Assembly (NCBI GenBank): GCA_900541505.1
Contig: UQKK01000018.1
Location: 3,702-67,701, forward strand
Direction: 5' to 3'
From: an uncultured Ruminococcus sp.
GTDB taxonomy: Bacteria; Bacillota; Clostridia; Lachnospirales; Lachnospiraceae
DNA: 64,000 bases
A program made the translations under genes and the position numbers. A model generated the notes under the pieces. That model saw nothing but the letters and a program-made list of their open reading frames with translations, was not told where the DNA came from and searched no databases. Of this stretch, positions 34,420 to 42,763 are shown one piece after another. Every line of letters begins with the position of its first letter. The first letter of the stretch is position 1.

Positions 34420-35652
34420 ATGAAGGGAAACGTAATAGTCGGACAATCCGGCGGACCTACAGCCGCCATCAATTCCAGCCTGGCAGGGGTATACCGCACT
34501 GCCAAGGACCGCGGAGCTGCAAAGGTATACGGCATGCTCCACGGCATACAGGGGCTGATGCAGGAGAGATATATTGATTTATCAGAATTTATCACAAATG
34601 AACTGGATGCGGAGCTCTTAAAGAGGACACCCGCTGCTTTCCTGGGCTCCTGCCGCTATAAGCTGCCGGAAATCCATCAGGACAAAGCGGTATATGAGAA
34701 AATTTTCGGCATCCTCGACAAACTGAATATTGAGGCATTCATCTATATCGGAGGCAACGACTCCATGGACACCATCAAGAAGCTCTCCGATTACGCCATC
34801 GTGACCGGGCATCCCACCCGCTTTATCGGCTGTCCGAAGACCATTGACAACGACCTGGCTCTGACCGACCACACGCCGGGATACGGCAGTGCCGCCAAAT
34901 ACATCGGCACTTCTGTAAAAGAAATCATCCGCGACAGCTTCTGCCTGGAATATGAAAAAGGACTTGTCTCCATCGTGGAAATCATGGGACGAAACGCCGG
35001 ATGGCTCACCGGAGCGGCGGCTCTTGCCAAGGGTGAAGACTGCGCAGGACCGGACCTCATCTATCTGCCGGAGCTCCCATTTGACATTGAGGCATTCGGC
35101 AATAAAGTCAAAGACCTCTTAAAGAAGAAACCATCCGTAGTTGTAGCCATCTCCGAGGGAATCCGCCTGGCGGACGGACGCTATGTTTGTGAACTGGGGC
35201 AGAGCATTGACTTTGTGGATGCATTCGGACACAAGCAGCTCTCCGGTACGGCAAATTATCTGGCGAGCTATATCGCCGGCGAGGTAGGCTGTAAGACCCG
35301 CGCCATCGAATTAAGCTCCCTGCAGCGTTCTGCTTCCCACTGCGCTTCCCGTGTGGATATTCTGGAGGCATACCAGGTAGGCGGCGCGGCGGTAAAGGCT
35401 GCCGACGAGGGTGATTCCGGCAAGATGGTCGTCCTGCAGAGGCTCTCTGACGACCCGTACCAGAGCGGCACGGAAGTCAAAGATGTGCATAAGATAGCGA
35501 ACGATGAGAAACTTGTACCCAGAGAGTGGGTCAATGAGGAAGGCACCTATGTGACGGACGAATTTGTAAACTATGTGCGTCCGCTCATCCAGGGTGATGT
35601 GTCTCCCGTCATGGTGGACGGGATTCCGAGACACCTCTTCCGTCCGTATTAG
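34420..35652 (+). CDS. pfp: 6-phosphofructokinase, predicted pyrophosphate-dependent
   Basis: A 410-residue PfkA-family enzyme starting behind GGAGG. Two positions decide the phosphoryl donor in this family: the Gly of the ATP-type GGDGS is Asp here (YIGGNDSMD), and the Gly before TIDND is Lys (CPKTIDND). Asp plus Lys is the pattern of pyrophosphate-dependent enzymes, because the Asp blocks the ATP alpha-phosphate site. MGRNAGWLTG and the fructose-6-phosphate loop ISEGIR are intact. It would run the reversible fructose-6-phosphate to fructose-1,6-bisphosphate step with PPi. Monocistronic; a repeat element follows its stop. Confidence 0.9.
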   Translation: MKGNVIVGQSGGPTAAINSSLAGVYRTAKDRGAAKVYGMLHGIQGLMQERYIDLSEFITNELDAELLKRTPAAFLGSCRYKLPEIHQDKAVYEKIFGILDKLNIEAFIYIGGNDSMDTIKKLSDYAIVTGHPTRFIGCPKTIDNDLALTDHTPGYGSAAKYIGTSVKEIIRDSFCLEYEKGLVSIVEIMGRNAGWLTGAAALAKGEDCAGPDLIYLPELPFDIEAFGNKVKDLLKKKPSVVVAISEGIRLADGRYVCELGQSIDFVDAFGHKQLSGTANYLASYIAGEVGCKTRAIELSSLQRSASHCASRVDILEAYQVGGAAVKAADEGDSGKMVVLQRLSDDPYQSGTEVKDVHKIANDEKLVPREWVNEEGTYVTDEFVNYVRPLIQGDVSPVMVDGIPRHLFRPY

Positions 35653-35660
35653 TTTTTGAA

Positions 35661-35822
35661 TTACAGTTCAGCCATACAGTGTACGGGAAGCAGAAAACAT
35701 GCTTGCATGTTTTTGCGAGTGGACATCTGTATGAGGTGAGCGCCTGTTCATGAGTAAAACAGCGGCGGTAGCCGCAGTTAGCACGCAGTGCGGTTTTACG
35801 AATGGCGCGGGCTGAACTGTAA
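35661..35822. repeat. 162-bp hairpin-rich element with 13-bp inverted ends
   Basis: The ends are TTACAGTTCAGCC (35661-35673) and its exact complement GGCTGAACTGTAA (35810-35822). Inside are AAAACATGC-TT-GCATGTTTT (35694-35713), GCGGC-GGTA-GCCGC and GTAAAAC...GTTTTAC, all self-pairing. No gene fits in it. Short TTTGAA stretches flank both sides. The right end recurs imperfectly at 59910-59947. Confidence 0.65.
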
Positions 35823-35849
35823 CGTTTTGAATTTTTTCTCCCAAAAAGC

Positions 35850-35878
35850 TTGACATTTTATCCAGCTTATTATATACT
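35850..35878 (+). promoter_or_regulatory. tRNA promoter
   Basis: TTGACA (35850-35855), 17-bp spacer, TATACT (35873-35878), 33 nt before the mature tRNA. Confidence 0.8.
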
Positions 35879-35910
35879 AATATTCGCTGTGAACGAGATA
35901 GTTCATGCGT

Positions 35911-35984
35911 GTGCGATTAGCTCAGCTGGATAGAGCGTCTGGCTACGGACCAGAAGGTCGGGAGTTCGAATCTTCTATCGCACG
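35911..35984 (+). tRNA. tRNA-Arg (ACG)
   Basis: The acceptor arms GTGCGAT and ATCGCAC pair fully; D arm GCTC...GAGC, anticodon stem TCTGG/CCAGA with loop CTACGGA (anticodon ACG, read as ICG), and T loop GTTCGAAT are all present. The CCA end is not encoded. Confidence 0.97.
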
Positions 35985-35995
35985 TAGATGTACAG

Positions 35996-36030
35996 GGACA
36001 CTTCTTAAAGAAGTGTCCTTTGTTGTATTT
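35996..36030 (+). terminator. Terminator of the tRNA gene
   Basis: GGACACTTCTT and AAGAAGTGTCC form a strong stem followed by TTTGTTGTATTTT. Confidence 0.85.
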
Positions 36031-36096
36031 TAACCTTTACATCACACACCAGGCTGCCGCCATGAATCCATTTATTTTCAAACAGACAAAATAATA

Positions 36097-36138
36097 AGCC
36101 GGAGGGTTTGTGAGATTTCTCTCTCAACCTCTCCGGCT
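36097..36138. terminator. Bidirectional terminator after trpS
   Basis: AGCCGGAG (36097-36104) pairs with CTCCGGCT (36131-36138), with a further GGTT/AACC and GAGA/TCTC stem inside. T-rich runs lie on both sides. Confidence 0.75.
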
Positions 36139-36153
36139 CTTTTTCTCTCTCTT

Positions 36154-37242
36154 TTAAACTTCCGCGAACTTCTTCGCCTGCGCCTCTATCAACTCTCTGT
36201 CGTCAAAGTAGTTTATCTTCATGGCCTCTTTCACGTCATGGAGTGTGCGCGCCGCTGTCTCCTCCGCCTTCTCACTGCCCTTTTTGAGCATCTCATACAC
36301 GTACGGGATATCCTTCTGGTACTCTTTTCTGCGGTTACGGATTGGCTCCAACTCCGCCTGCAGCACCTTATTTAAGAAGCGCTTCACCTTCATATCTCCC
36401 AGACCGCCTCTTTTATAGTGCGCTTTGAGTTCATCCAGATTCGCATATTCTGGAAGAAACTCCTCGAAATACTCCTGTCTGCAGAATGCATCCAGATAGG
36501 TGAACACAGTGTTGCCCTCCAATTTGCCCGGGTCTTCCACACGGATGTGGGTGGGGTCAGTGAACATACTGAATACCTTCTTCTGAATCTCCTCCGGCTC
36601 CTCGGATAAGTAGATACAATTCCCTAAAGATTTGCTCATCTTCGCCTTGCCGTCCGTCCCCGGCAGACGCAGACATGCCTGGTTATCCGGCAGCAAAATA
36701 TCCGGCTCTACCAGTGTATCCCCGTATACGGAATTAAATTTTCTTACGATTTCCTTCGTCTGCTCCAGCATGGGAAGCTGGTCCTCCCCTACCGGCACGG
36801 TAGTTGCCTTAAACGCGGTGATATCCGCCGCCTGGCTGATTGGATAAGTAAAGAATCCCACCGGGATGCTCGCCTCGAAATTGCGCTGCTGTATCTCCGA
36901 TTTAACCGTGGGGTTCCTCTGCAGCCTGGATACAGTCACCAGGTTCATATAATAGAAGGACAGTTCACACAGTTCCGGTATCTGAGACTGGATAAACATG
37001 GTACATTTCTCCGGCTCCAGCCCGCATGCCAGATAGTCAAGCGCCACCTCAATGATATTCTGGCGTACCTTCTCCGGATTATCGGCATTGTCCGTCAACG
37101 CCTGCGCATCCGCTATCATCACGTACATTTCGTCAAAGTCATTTCTATTCTGCAGTTCTACCCTGCGCTTTAAAGACCCTACATAATGCCCCACGTGCAG
37201 CTTTCCTGTAGGTCTGTCTCCTGTCAGCATAATCTTTCCCAT
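36154..37242 (-). CDS. trpS: Tryptophanyl-tRNA synthetase
   Basis: A class I synthetase of 362 residues from the ATG at 37242 (MGKIMLTG), which fits the family start; an ATG three codons earlier (37251) is only 2 nt from AGGAGG. The HIGH-type motif is GKLHVGHYVG and the KMSKS motif is KAKMSKSLGN, both intact. It charges tRNA-Trp. There is room for only a short leader of about 50 nt from the promoter at 37308, so no T-box precedes it, unlike many Firmicute trpS genes. Confidence 0.95.
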   Translation of the reverse strand: MGKIMLTGDRPTGKLHVGHYVGSLKRRVELQNRNDFDEMYVMIADAQALTDNADNPEKVRQNIIEVALDYLACGLEPEKCTMFIQSQIPELCELSFYYMNLVTVSRLQRNPTVKSEIQQRNFEASIPVGFFTYPISQAADITAFKATTVPVGEDQLPMLEQTKEIVRKFNSVYGDTLVEPDILLPDNQACLRLPGTDGKAKMSKSLGNCIYLSEEPEEIQKKVFSMFTDPTHIRVEDPGKLEGNTVFTYLDAFCRQEYFEEFLPEYANLDELKAHYKRGGLGDMKVKRFLNKVLQAELEPIRNRRKEYQKDIPYVYEMLKKGSEKAEETAARTLHDVKEAMKINYFDDRELIEAQAKKFAEV

Positions 37243-37307
37243 TTTTAACATTTCCTCCTGCGGTTGTTTTTGCGCTCTCCCGCTCTTCGTTCAGGAAGCC
37301 TCTCACC

Positions 37308-37336
37308 ATTATACCACTATCCCCCGCATTTGGAAA
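37308..37336 (-). promoter_or_regulatory. Promoter of trpS
   Basis: Minus strand TTTCCA (37331-37336), 17-bp spacer, TATAAT (37308-37313). Confidence 0.65.
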
Positions 37337-37403
37337 TGATTAATTCCATTGATTGCTCTTTCCAGCGGACTTGTATGGGGAACGGCGTTTCCTATACAAT
37401 AGC

Positions 37404-37443
37404 AAAAAGGCAGCCTGCACAAAATCTAAACGCAAAGCTGCCT
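37404..37443 (-). terminator. Terminator after the PAP2 gene
   Basis: AGGCAGC (37408-37414) pairs with GCTGCCT (37437-37443); on the minus strand it is followed by TTTTTG. Confidence 0.75.
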
Positions 37444-37523
37444 CTGTTTTTATTTTGTTTTTCAATATTTACTCCGGCTCTGACTTTATGAATCTCGGTG
37501 TTTTATCTACACTCAAGCTGCAC

Positions 37524-38198
37524 TCACACTCTCTGTTCGCTGACACTGGTCACCTTCCTGCGCTCTGTCGCGTAGACGAACTGATACAGCGTATACGCCA
37601 TCAAAAAGGCACCCACCACATCTATGATGGAATGTTGTTTTAAGAATACCGTAGCAAGGATGATAAGTCCCGCCAGCACACAAGCTCCTGTACGAATGGC
37701 ATGACGCTTCTTTAAAGCCTCGCTCTCACAGATGGCGATACATGCCGCCAGGGAGTTAAACACATGCAGGCTTGGGAAAACATTGGTCGGTGTATCCGTC
37801 CGGTACAGCATCCTCACCATGTCCGTAAAAATATTATCCCTCGGAAACACCTCCGGACGCAGCATCACCCCATTGGGGAACAGGGTGGAGATGATGAGGA
37901 AAATTGTCATCCCGATGAAACTGAGCTTGGCAAGTTTGTAAAACCCTGCTTTATCTGTAAAGAAAAAGTATAAAAATACCACTGCGATAAATACAAACCA
38001 GAGCAGATACGGCACGATAAAATACTCAATAAAGGGAATTTTATCATCCAGTGCCGAGTGAATCACATGATACCTGGAACGCACTGTAATATGCCGCTCC
38101 AGATACATGAACCATGGCATATAGATAAGCGCGTACAGAAATACCCATGCATGTTTATATTTTTTTATAAAGCTCAAAGCCTTCTGTTTGAATGTCAT
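37524..38198 (-). CDS. PAP2-family membrane phosphatase
   Basis: A 224-residue integral membrane protein with about five or six TM helices. The ATG at 38198 (GAAGGAAG upstream) is chosen over the frame opening at 38270. The PAP2 motifs are FPSLHVFNSL (the Ser and His of motif 2) and KQHSIIDVVG (the His of motif 3); the first motif K-x6-RP is not clear. The family dephosphorylates lipid phosphates such as phosphatidate or undecaprenyl diphosphate. It ends a run of lipid genes (TetR, DAG kinase-like, GDPD), so a role in lipid turnover fits. Confidence 0.8.
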   Translation of the reverse strand: MTFKQKALSFIKKYKHAWVFLYALIYMPWFMYLERHITVRSRYHVIHSALDDKIPFIEYFIVPYLLWFVFIAVVFLYFFFTDKAGFYKLAKLSFIGMTIFLIISTLFPNGVMLRPEVFPRDNIFTDMVRMLYRTDTPTNVFPSLHVFNSLAACIAICESEALKKRHAIRTGACVLAGLIILATVFLKQHSIIDVVGAFLMAYTLYQFVYATERRKVTSVSEQRV

Positions 38199-38286
38199 AC
38201 AAATACTTCCTTCTTCTTTGGAGTCCTTCAACTTTGCCCCGATTATATCACGATTTCTTACATGCAACAAGGAAGTTCATAAAACC

Positions 38287-39135
38287 TTAACAAATCTTTT
38301 GATTTTCTTTTTTATTTGTCCATTTACCTGTTTTTTCAAAGATATACATCTGGTAGTGCCTCTTCGCGCGCTGCATGGCACAGTCTCCGCGCAGCGTCCA
38401 CACCGCAATGGGCGCTCTGAAAAGATACTGGTTCAGCCAGAGGCTTATATTCGCCGTATCAGACATCCTGTAAGAAATAAAATCCGGCCGGCAGAAGGCA
38501 TTTGTCAGCAGATATTTCACGCTGAAACGGAACACATAGTGAGGCTTATGTCCGCTCCTTGTAAGATTCTCTGACAGCTGTCCCCTTAAGACATCCTTCC
38601 TGTACTTTTTCAGCCACCTCAGGACAAAGCAGTTGAAGGACTGTATCAGATATTTCCCTTCATACCCATTCAGTTCCTCAATCAGCTTTTCGCATATCCT
38701 TGTATCCGTCGTCGGCAGCTTCACTTCGATAAGCAGGGGAACCCGCCCATCCACAAACCGCAGTACATCCCTTAAAAGCGGGATATGTTCCTCTGTCCCC
38801 AGAAGCGTGTATTCTTTCATCGTCTGATAGTCTGTCTCCTCCACGGTTCCTTTTTGGGAACATACCCGTTCAAAAGTATCATCGTGGAAGACCACAATCT
38901 GTCCGTCCCGTGTCAGGTGGACATCCAGCTCAATCCCATAACGCCCTGCCGCGGCCGCTCTAAATGCCGCCATGGAGTTCTCAGGAATCCCTTCTTTGAT
39001 ATTGTGGAGTCCTCTGTGCGCCCATTTCACACCCAGAAACGCAATCAGTTTCTCCCTGCCGCCGAGACGCGGCGCTACCAAAAACAAATAGAAAAAGGCA
39101 AGAAAAAGCAGGCATATCAAAATAATCAGCCACAT
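38287..39135 (-). CDS. Membrane-anchored glycerophosphodiester phosphodiesterase
   Basis: A 282-residue protein with one N-terminal TM helix (about 1-22) and a GDPD barrel. The start at 39135 has AGGAGGG at 6 nt; two in-frame ATGs upstream are less well placed. Signatures are WAHRGLHN with the catalytic His-Arg, PENSMAAF, GIELDVHLTRDG with the metal ligands and VVFHDDTFERV with the second His. It would hydrolyse glycerophosphodiesters or lipoteichoic-acid-type substrates to glycerol-3-phosphate. Its ribosome-site region abuts the 36-bp tandem repeats that start in the upstream gene. Confidence 0.9.
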   Translation of the reverse strand: MWLIILICLLFLAFFYLFLVAPRLGGREKLIAFLGVKWAHRGLHNIKEGIPENSMAAFRAAAAGRYGIELDVHLTRDGQIVVFHDDTFERVCSQKGTVEETDYQTMKEYTLLGTEEHIPLLRDVLRFVDGRVPLLIEVKLPTTDTRICEKLIEELNGYEGKYLIQSFNCFVLRWLKKYRKDVLRGQLSENLTRSGHKPHYVFRFSVKYLLTNAFCRPDFISYRMSDTANISLWLNQYLFRAPIAVWTLRGDCAMQRAKRHYQMYIFEKTGKWTNKKENQKIC

Positions 39136-39150
39136 AGACATCCCTCCTGT

Positions 39151-39258
39151 CATATTGTCACCATCTGTATCTTATCCCGGAACAGTCACATTGTGATAAT
39201 CCGCCTCTTATCCAGAAACTGTCACGCTGTGATAATCCGTATCTTATCCGGGAGCAGC
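39151..39258. repeat. Three 36-bp degenerate tandem repeats
   Basis: Units at 39151-39186, 39187-39222 and 39223-39258 share CTTATCC(A/C/G)G and TGT(G/C)A blocks. The last unit is the coding end of the DAG-kinase-like gene; the other two lie beyond its stop, in the gap before the GDPD gene. Confidence 0.7.
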
Positions 39259-40142
39259 CCCACTGTCATCTTTTTTCTCAAAAACAGCGGCTCCCCGTCC
39301 GTATGGATTGGGAGCGGTGCGTCAAAGGAAATCTCCGCTTCCCTGCACCGCAGGATTGTCACGCCTTTAAAATGCACATGCCATCCCGCAAACGCTGTTG
39401 GGAGCAAGCACAGTATCTTCAGCTTCGACACTCCGGACGCGATGATGACATCCAGCATACCATCCTCCGCGGAGGCTTTCGGGCAGAAGCAGAATCCGCC
39501 GCCCTCATATCTGTGATTCATCGCTGCCACGAACCATGTCTTCTCAAATGTCCTTGTCTCCCCGGTATCCAGGGTAATGCGGGCATTCACAGCCTTATCT
39601 TTTATCAGGCGGTCGAGCGCTACAGCCGCATAGCTTAATTTCCCCAAATGCAGCGTATTCAAAAATGCCTTCCACTTTGACACACAGACTTCATGGCAGA
39701 CCGCCGCATCAAAACCAATCCCCGTGCTCACGGCAAAGCGCTTCTGCTTTCCGTTTCGGGTTGTGACTCCCACATCCATGCTGCATATCCTGCCCTTGTT
39801 CAGAATGACAGCCAGCGCTTCTGCCGGCTCCTTTGGTATCCCCATGCCGCGGGCAAAATCATTGCTGGACCCCAGGGGTATGTAACCGAGTGTTACCTTC
39901 CCCACATCCCGGATTCCATTGAGTACTTCATTGACGGTTCCGTCTCCGCCGAGGACGACCAGAGTATGTTCTTCGTTGTCCGCCGTCACCTGCCCGGCGA
40001 TATCACAGGCGTGTCCCGCCCGCTGTGTGAGATATACCCGATAGGTTACTTTCTTTTTCTTAAGCTCCGGCTCCAATTTTCTCCAAGTCATTTCTCCCAT
40101 GCCGGAGCGTGCCTTAGGATTAACAATAAAAATATATTCCAT
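39222..40142 (-). CDS. Diacylglycerol/lipid kinase, YegS/DgkB family
   Basis: A 306-residue cytosolic or membrane-associated kinase. The ATG at 40142 follows AGGA; the open frame upstream overlaps the TetR gene. NPKARSG starts the protein, VLGGDGTVNEVLNG is the ATP-binding GGDGT motif, and LGYIPLGSSNDFARGMGIP is the second conserved block. It would phosphorylate diacylglycerol or a related lipid. Located 22 nt after a TetR gene and before GDPD and PAP2. Confidence 0.9.
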   Translation of the reverse strand: MEYIFIVNPKARSGMGEMTWRKLEPELKKKKVTYRVYLTQRAGHACDIAGQVTADNEEHTLVVLGGDGTVNEVLNGIRDVGKVTLGYIPLGSSNDFARGMGIPKEPAEALAVILNKGRICSMDVGVTTRNGKQKRFAVSTGIGFDAAVCHEVCVSKWKAFLNTLHLGKLSYAAVALDRLIKDKAVNARITLDTGETRTFEKTWFVAAMNHRYEGGGFCFCPKASAEDGMLDVIIASGVSKLKILCLLPTAFAGWHVHFKGVTILRCREAEISFDAPLPIHTDGEPLFLRKKMTVGLLPDKIRIITA

Positions 40143-40164
40143 ATTTATTCCTGATTCTTTCGTG

Positions 40165-40773
40165 CTATCCCTCAAAAATGGTACTGTCCAGATATCTTCC
40201 CAGCGAGCGGCTCATGTTTCCCGCGAAGTCGACCTGTCCGCCCCGAATACACCACTCAAACACATTTCCGATGACAATCATGCGTATGTCGGTGGTAAAT
40301 TCTTCTATCCCTTCTTTCAGGGCAATAATCCCCGCCGTCTCTGCTTTCTCCACATAATTCTGCACTGTCACGATGGGGTAAGGCCGCTCTGTACGGATTG
40401 CCGCGTTTAACGCTTGGTTCTTCGTATCATAATAGCCTGACATAAACTCCACGCCCAGCTCTTCGCAGTACTTTACATAATTCATATATACCTCTATGAT
40501 GGCGCGCTTCACTTCCTCCACGCTCTTCGGCATGTCAAGCAGGTCCGGGTTGATAGTCGGCTGGTCTTCTATATAGTAGGACAACAAATCATCCTTTGTC
40601 TTAAAATGATGGTAGAAACTCCCGTTGGAAACCCCCGCCTCTTCGCAGATATTCTTGATGGAAAGCTCCTCGTAGCCTTTCTTTTGGAGAATCTGTTTGG
40701 CTGCCTGGAAAATCCGCTCTTTCGTCTCTTTTGACTTCTGCTGCTGTCTCGACAGTTCTGCCTTCTCTTCCAT
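40165..40773 (-). CDS. TetR-family transcriptional regulator
   Basis: A 202-residue regulator from the ATG at 40773 (AAAGGAG). The TetR helix-turn-helix is at residues about 15-60 (RIFQAAKQILQKKGYEELSI, then CEEAGVSNGSFYHHFKTKDDLL). The C-terminal ligand domain is not assignable. As first gene of the lipid operon it probably controls that operon in response to a hydrophobic compound. Confidence 0.9.
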   Translation of the reverse strand: MEEKAELSRQQQKSKETKERIFQAAKQILQKKGYEELSIKNICEEAGVSNGSFYHHFKTKDDLLSYYIEDQPTINPDLLDMPKSVEEVKRAIIEVYMNYVKYCEELGVEFMSGYYDTKNQALNAAIRTERPYPIVTVQNYVEKAETAGIIALKEGIEEFTTDIRMIVIGNVFEWCIRGGQVDFAGNMSRSLGRYLDSTIFEG

Positions 40774-40880
40774 GCAAAACACTCCTTTACCGCTTATTCG
40801 CCTGGCACGTTCCTGTGTACACCGGCATTTCTTTTAGTGTACCACAATCCCTGCATAGATTCAAGAAAACCGAGTGAGCT

Positions 40881-42608
40881 CTAAAACACCTCTCTGTATG
40901 CCTCAAAAGCAGAGGGAATGGGATAATGCTCCTCCATCTCCTCGCGTTTCGCGAAAATCATCTCCTGTGAACAGTTCTTTTCCAGTTCATCCACCAGGAT
41001 TTCATAGCCCTCCATCTGCCATTCCACATGGCTGAATATGTGTTTCGCGCTCTCCAGTTTTTTCAGTCGGACAGGGGACAGTCCGATGGACTGGCTGTAG
41101 CGGATAACTTCTTTCCTGCTCAGATGTCCCTCCACACTGGGGAATTCGTAAAGTCCTGCTAAAAGTCCCTTTGCCGGGCGTTTTCGGATTGCCACGGTGT
41201 CCGCGTCCCTGAAAATCAATATGGTGCGCTTTTCTATCCGCCTCTCCTTTGCTTTTTTCCTGACAGGCAGTTCCGCCTGCCTGTTGTTGTGATACGCCAG
41301 GCACAGGGAGTTAAGAGGACACTCCCCGCATTTTGGCTCTCCGTTAGGGACACAGACAAGCGCTCCCAGCTCAATGAGTCCCTGGTTGAAATCCGAGGCA
41401 GCGTCCGCGGGTATCACTTCCTCAACCATCCTCTCCAGTTTCTTTCGCACTCCCGCTTTCATGATATCTTCCTCATTTTCCAGAAGCCTGGATACCACAC
41501 GAAGCACGTTGCCGTCCACAGCGGGCTTTGGAATTCCGTACGCGAAGGAAGCCACCGCCCCTGCAGTATAGCTGCCGATTCCCTTAAGCGAAAGGATTTC
41601 TTCATACGTATGAGGGAACTCTCCGCCGTATTCCTCCATAATCTGCCTTGCGGCAAGCTGCATATTCCGGACACGGTTGTAATAGCCCAGCCCTTCCCAC
41701 AGTTTTAACAGCCTGTCTTCTTTTACCTCCGCCAGCGCACGCACATCCGGCAATTCTTTTAAGAACCGCTCATAATAGGGTTTGACTGCCTCCACTCTCG
41801 TCTGCTGGAGCATAATCTCCGACACCCAGACCTTGTAGGCGGTCGGCTCTTCTCTCCACGGCAAATCTCTCCTATGTGTCCTGTACCATTTTACCAGTGG
41901 TCCCACTGTTTCCATCAAGCGGGGACTTTCCAGCACCACCGGGACTTCCTTTCGTATCTCGATGGTATCCGTTCCGACCTGACAGTCATATGCCACCACC
42001 TTGACGCCCTTCTCCTTTGCCATACGTATGGTTTCCGCAAAGAGCGGATGAGTGTCCGTATTGGGAGTAAAGTACTTCACATCTTTCATCTGGATTACGA
42101 AGAACACATATGCCTCATACCCTTCCTTCTGTGCCTCGCACAGCTCCCGCACATGCTTGACCGCCCGCTCGCTGGGCGCATCGGGGAAACGGCACACACC
42201 GTCCTCCTCCAAGGTAACGCCCTTTACTTCGATAAAGATTTTTCGCTCTCCTGCCTCCACATAGAGGTCAAAACGTGAGTTTTTATATGTTTTTTCCGGC
42301 TGTATCAGAGTCGCGCCCGGGATGAGATTGCCCGCCTCAATCCATTCTTTTACCACTTTATTGGGAATCTGGGAGTCCATATTTACGAGACGTTCTCCTT
42401 TTTCTACCGCAATCAAATCCCACTTTGTACTGCGGTTGGGATTCGTCCCCTCCTGTACATAGACGGTCCTTCCTTCTATCAGAAGTTCCGCGCATCTGCC
42501 CGTGTTCTTCACGTGAATCTTTTCCCGCTTTCCGTTCAGCTCCACATAGGCGATGAAGCGGTTCGGACGCTCCAGAAAAATTCCTTTTTCCATTCTGTCA
42601 TACTGCAT
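40881..42608 (-). CDS. SfsA-MutY fusion protein
   Basis: A 575-residue protein made of two complete enzymes. Residues 1 to about 228 are SfsA (sugar fermentation stimulation protein, a nuclease-like fold): FIAYVELNGKREKIHVKNTGRC, NSRFDLYVE and IEVKGVTL. Residues about 232-575 are A/G-specific adenine glycosylase MutY: SEIMLQQTRVEAV with the catalytic Glu, helix-hairpin-helix LKGIGSYTAGA, AVDGNVLRV with the catalytic Asp, the 4Fe-4S ligands C-x6-C-x2-C-x5-C, and a C-terminal NUDIX-like 8-oxoG-reading domain. The junction has no stop or ribosome site. Starts behind AGGAGAC; a second ATG lies five codons later. Confidence 0.93.
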   Translation of the reverse strand: MQYDRMEKGIFLERPNRFIAYVELNGKREKIHVKNTGRCAELLIEGRTVYVQEGTNPNRSTKWDLIAVEKGERLVNMDSQIPNKVVKEWIEAGNLIPGATLIQPEKTYKNSRFDLYVEAGERKIFIEVKGVTLEEDGVCRFPDAPSERAVKHVRELCEAQKEGYEAYVFFVIQMKDVKYFTPNTDTHPLFAETIRMAKEKGVKVVAYDCQVGTDTIEIRKEVPVVLESPRLMETVGPLVKWYRTHRRDLPWREEPTAYKVWVSEIMLQQTRVEAVKPYYERFLKELPDVRALAEVKEDRLLKLWEGLGYYNRVRNMQLAARQIMEEYGGEFPHTYEEILSLKGIGSYTAGAVASFAYGIPKPAVDGNVLRVVSRLLENEEDIMKAGVRKKLERMVEEVIPADAASDFNQGLIELGALVCVPNGEPKCGECPLNSLCLAYHNNRQAELPVRKKAKERRIEKRTILIFRDADTVAIRKRPAKGLLAGLYEFPSVEGHLSRKEVIRYSQSIGLSPVRLKKLESAKHIFSHVEWQMEGYEILVDELEKNCSQEMIFAKREEMEEHYPIPSAFEAYREVF

Positions 42609-42637
42609 ATTCTGTCTCCTGTCTCATACTTTAAGGA

Positions 42638-42691
42638 AAAGACAGGCGTACTTCAGTCAGATTTTAACCTGCCCTCTGTCAGCCTGTCTTT
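42638..42691 (-). terminator. Inverted repeat/terminator after the ABC operon
   Basis: AAAGACAGGC (42638-42647) and GCCTGTCTTT (42682-42691) pair; on the minus strand the stem ends in TTTTCC. The loop is long (34 nt), but contains smaller stems. Confidence 0.5.
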
Positions 42692-42705
42692 CTATATTCC
42701 GCCGC

Positions 42706-42763
42706 CTGGTGTACTGTCTCATTAGCTTTCATTATACTGAAAGTCAATGATACAATACACTAG
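42706..42763. mobile_element. 58-bp MITE-like hairpin element
   Basis: Nearly the whole unit folds on itself: ends CTGGTGTACTGT and ACAATACACTAG, then TCATT/AATGA and CTTTCA/TGAAAG. Its right 34 bp match the left end of the 165-bp element at 54517-54681. Its CTAG end supplies the TAG stop codon of the ABC ATPase gene. Confidence 0.7.

Noticed and set aside
37252..37523. T-box leader for trpS
   Set aside because: The promoter at 37308 leaves a leader of only about 50 nt, too short for a T-box, and no T-box core was found.
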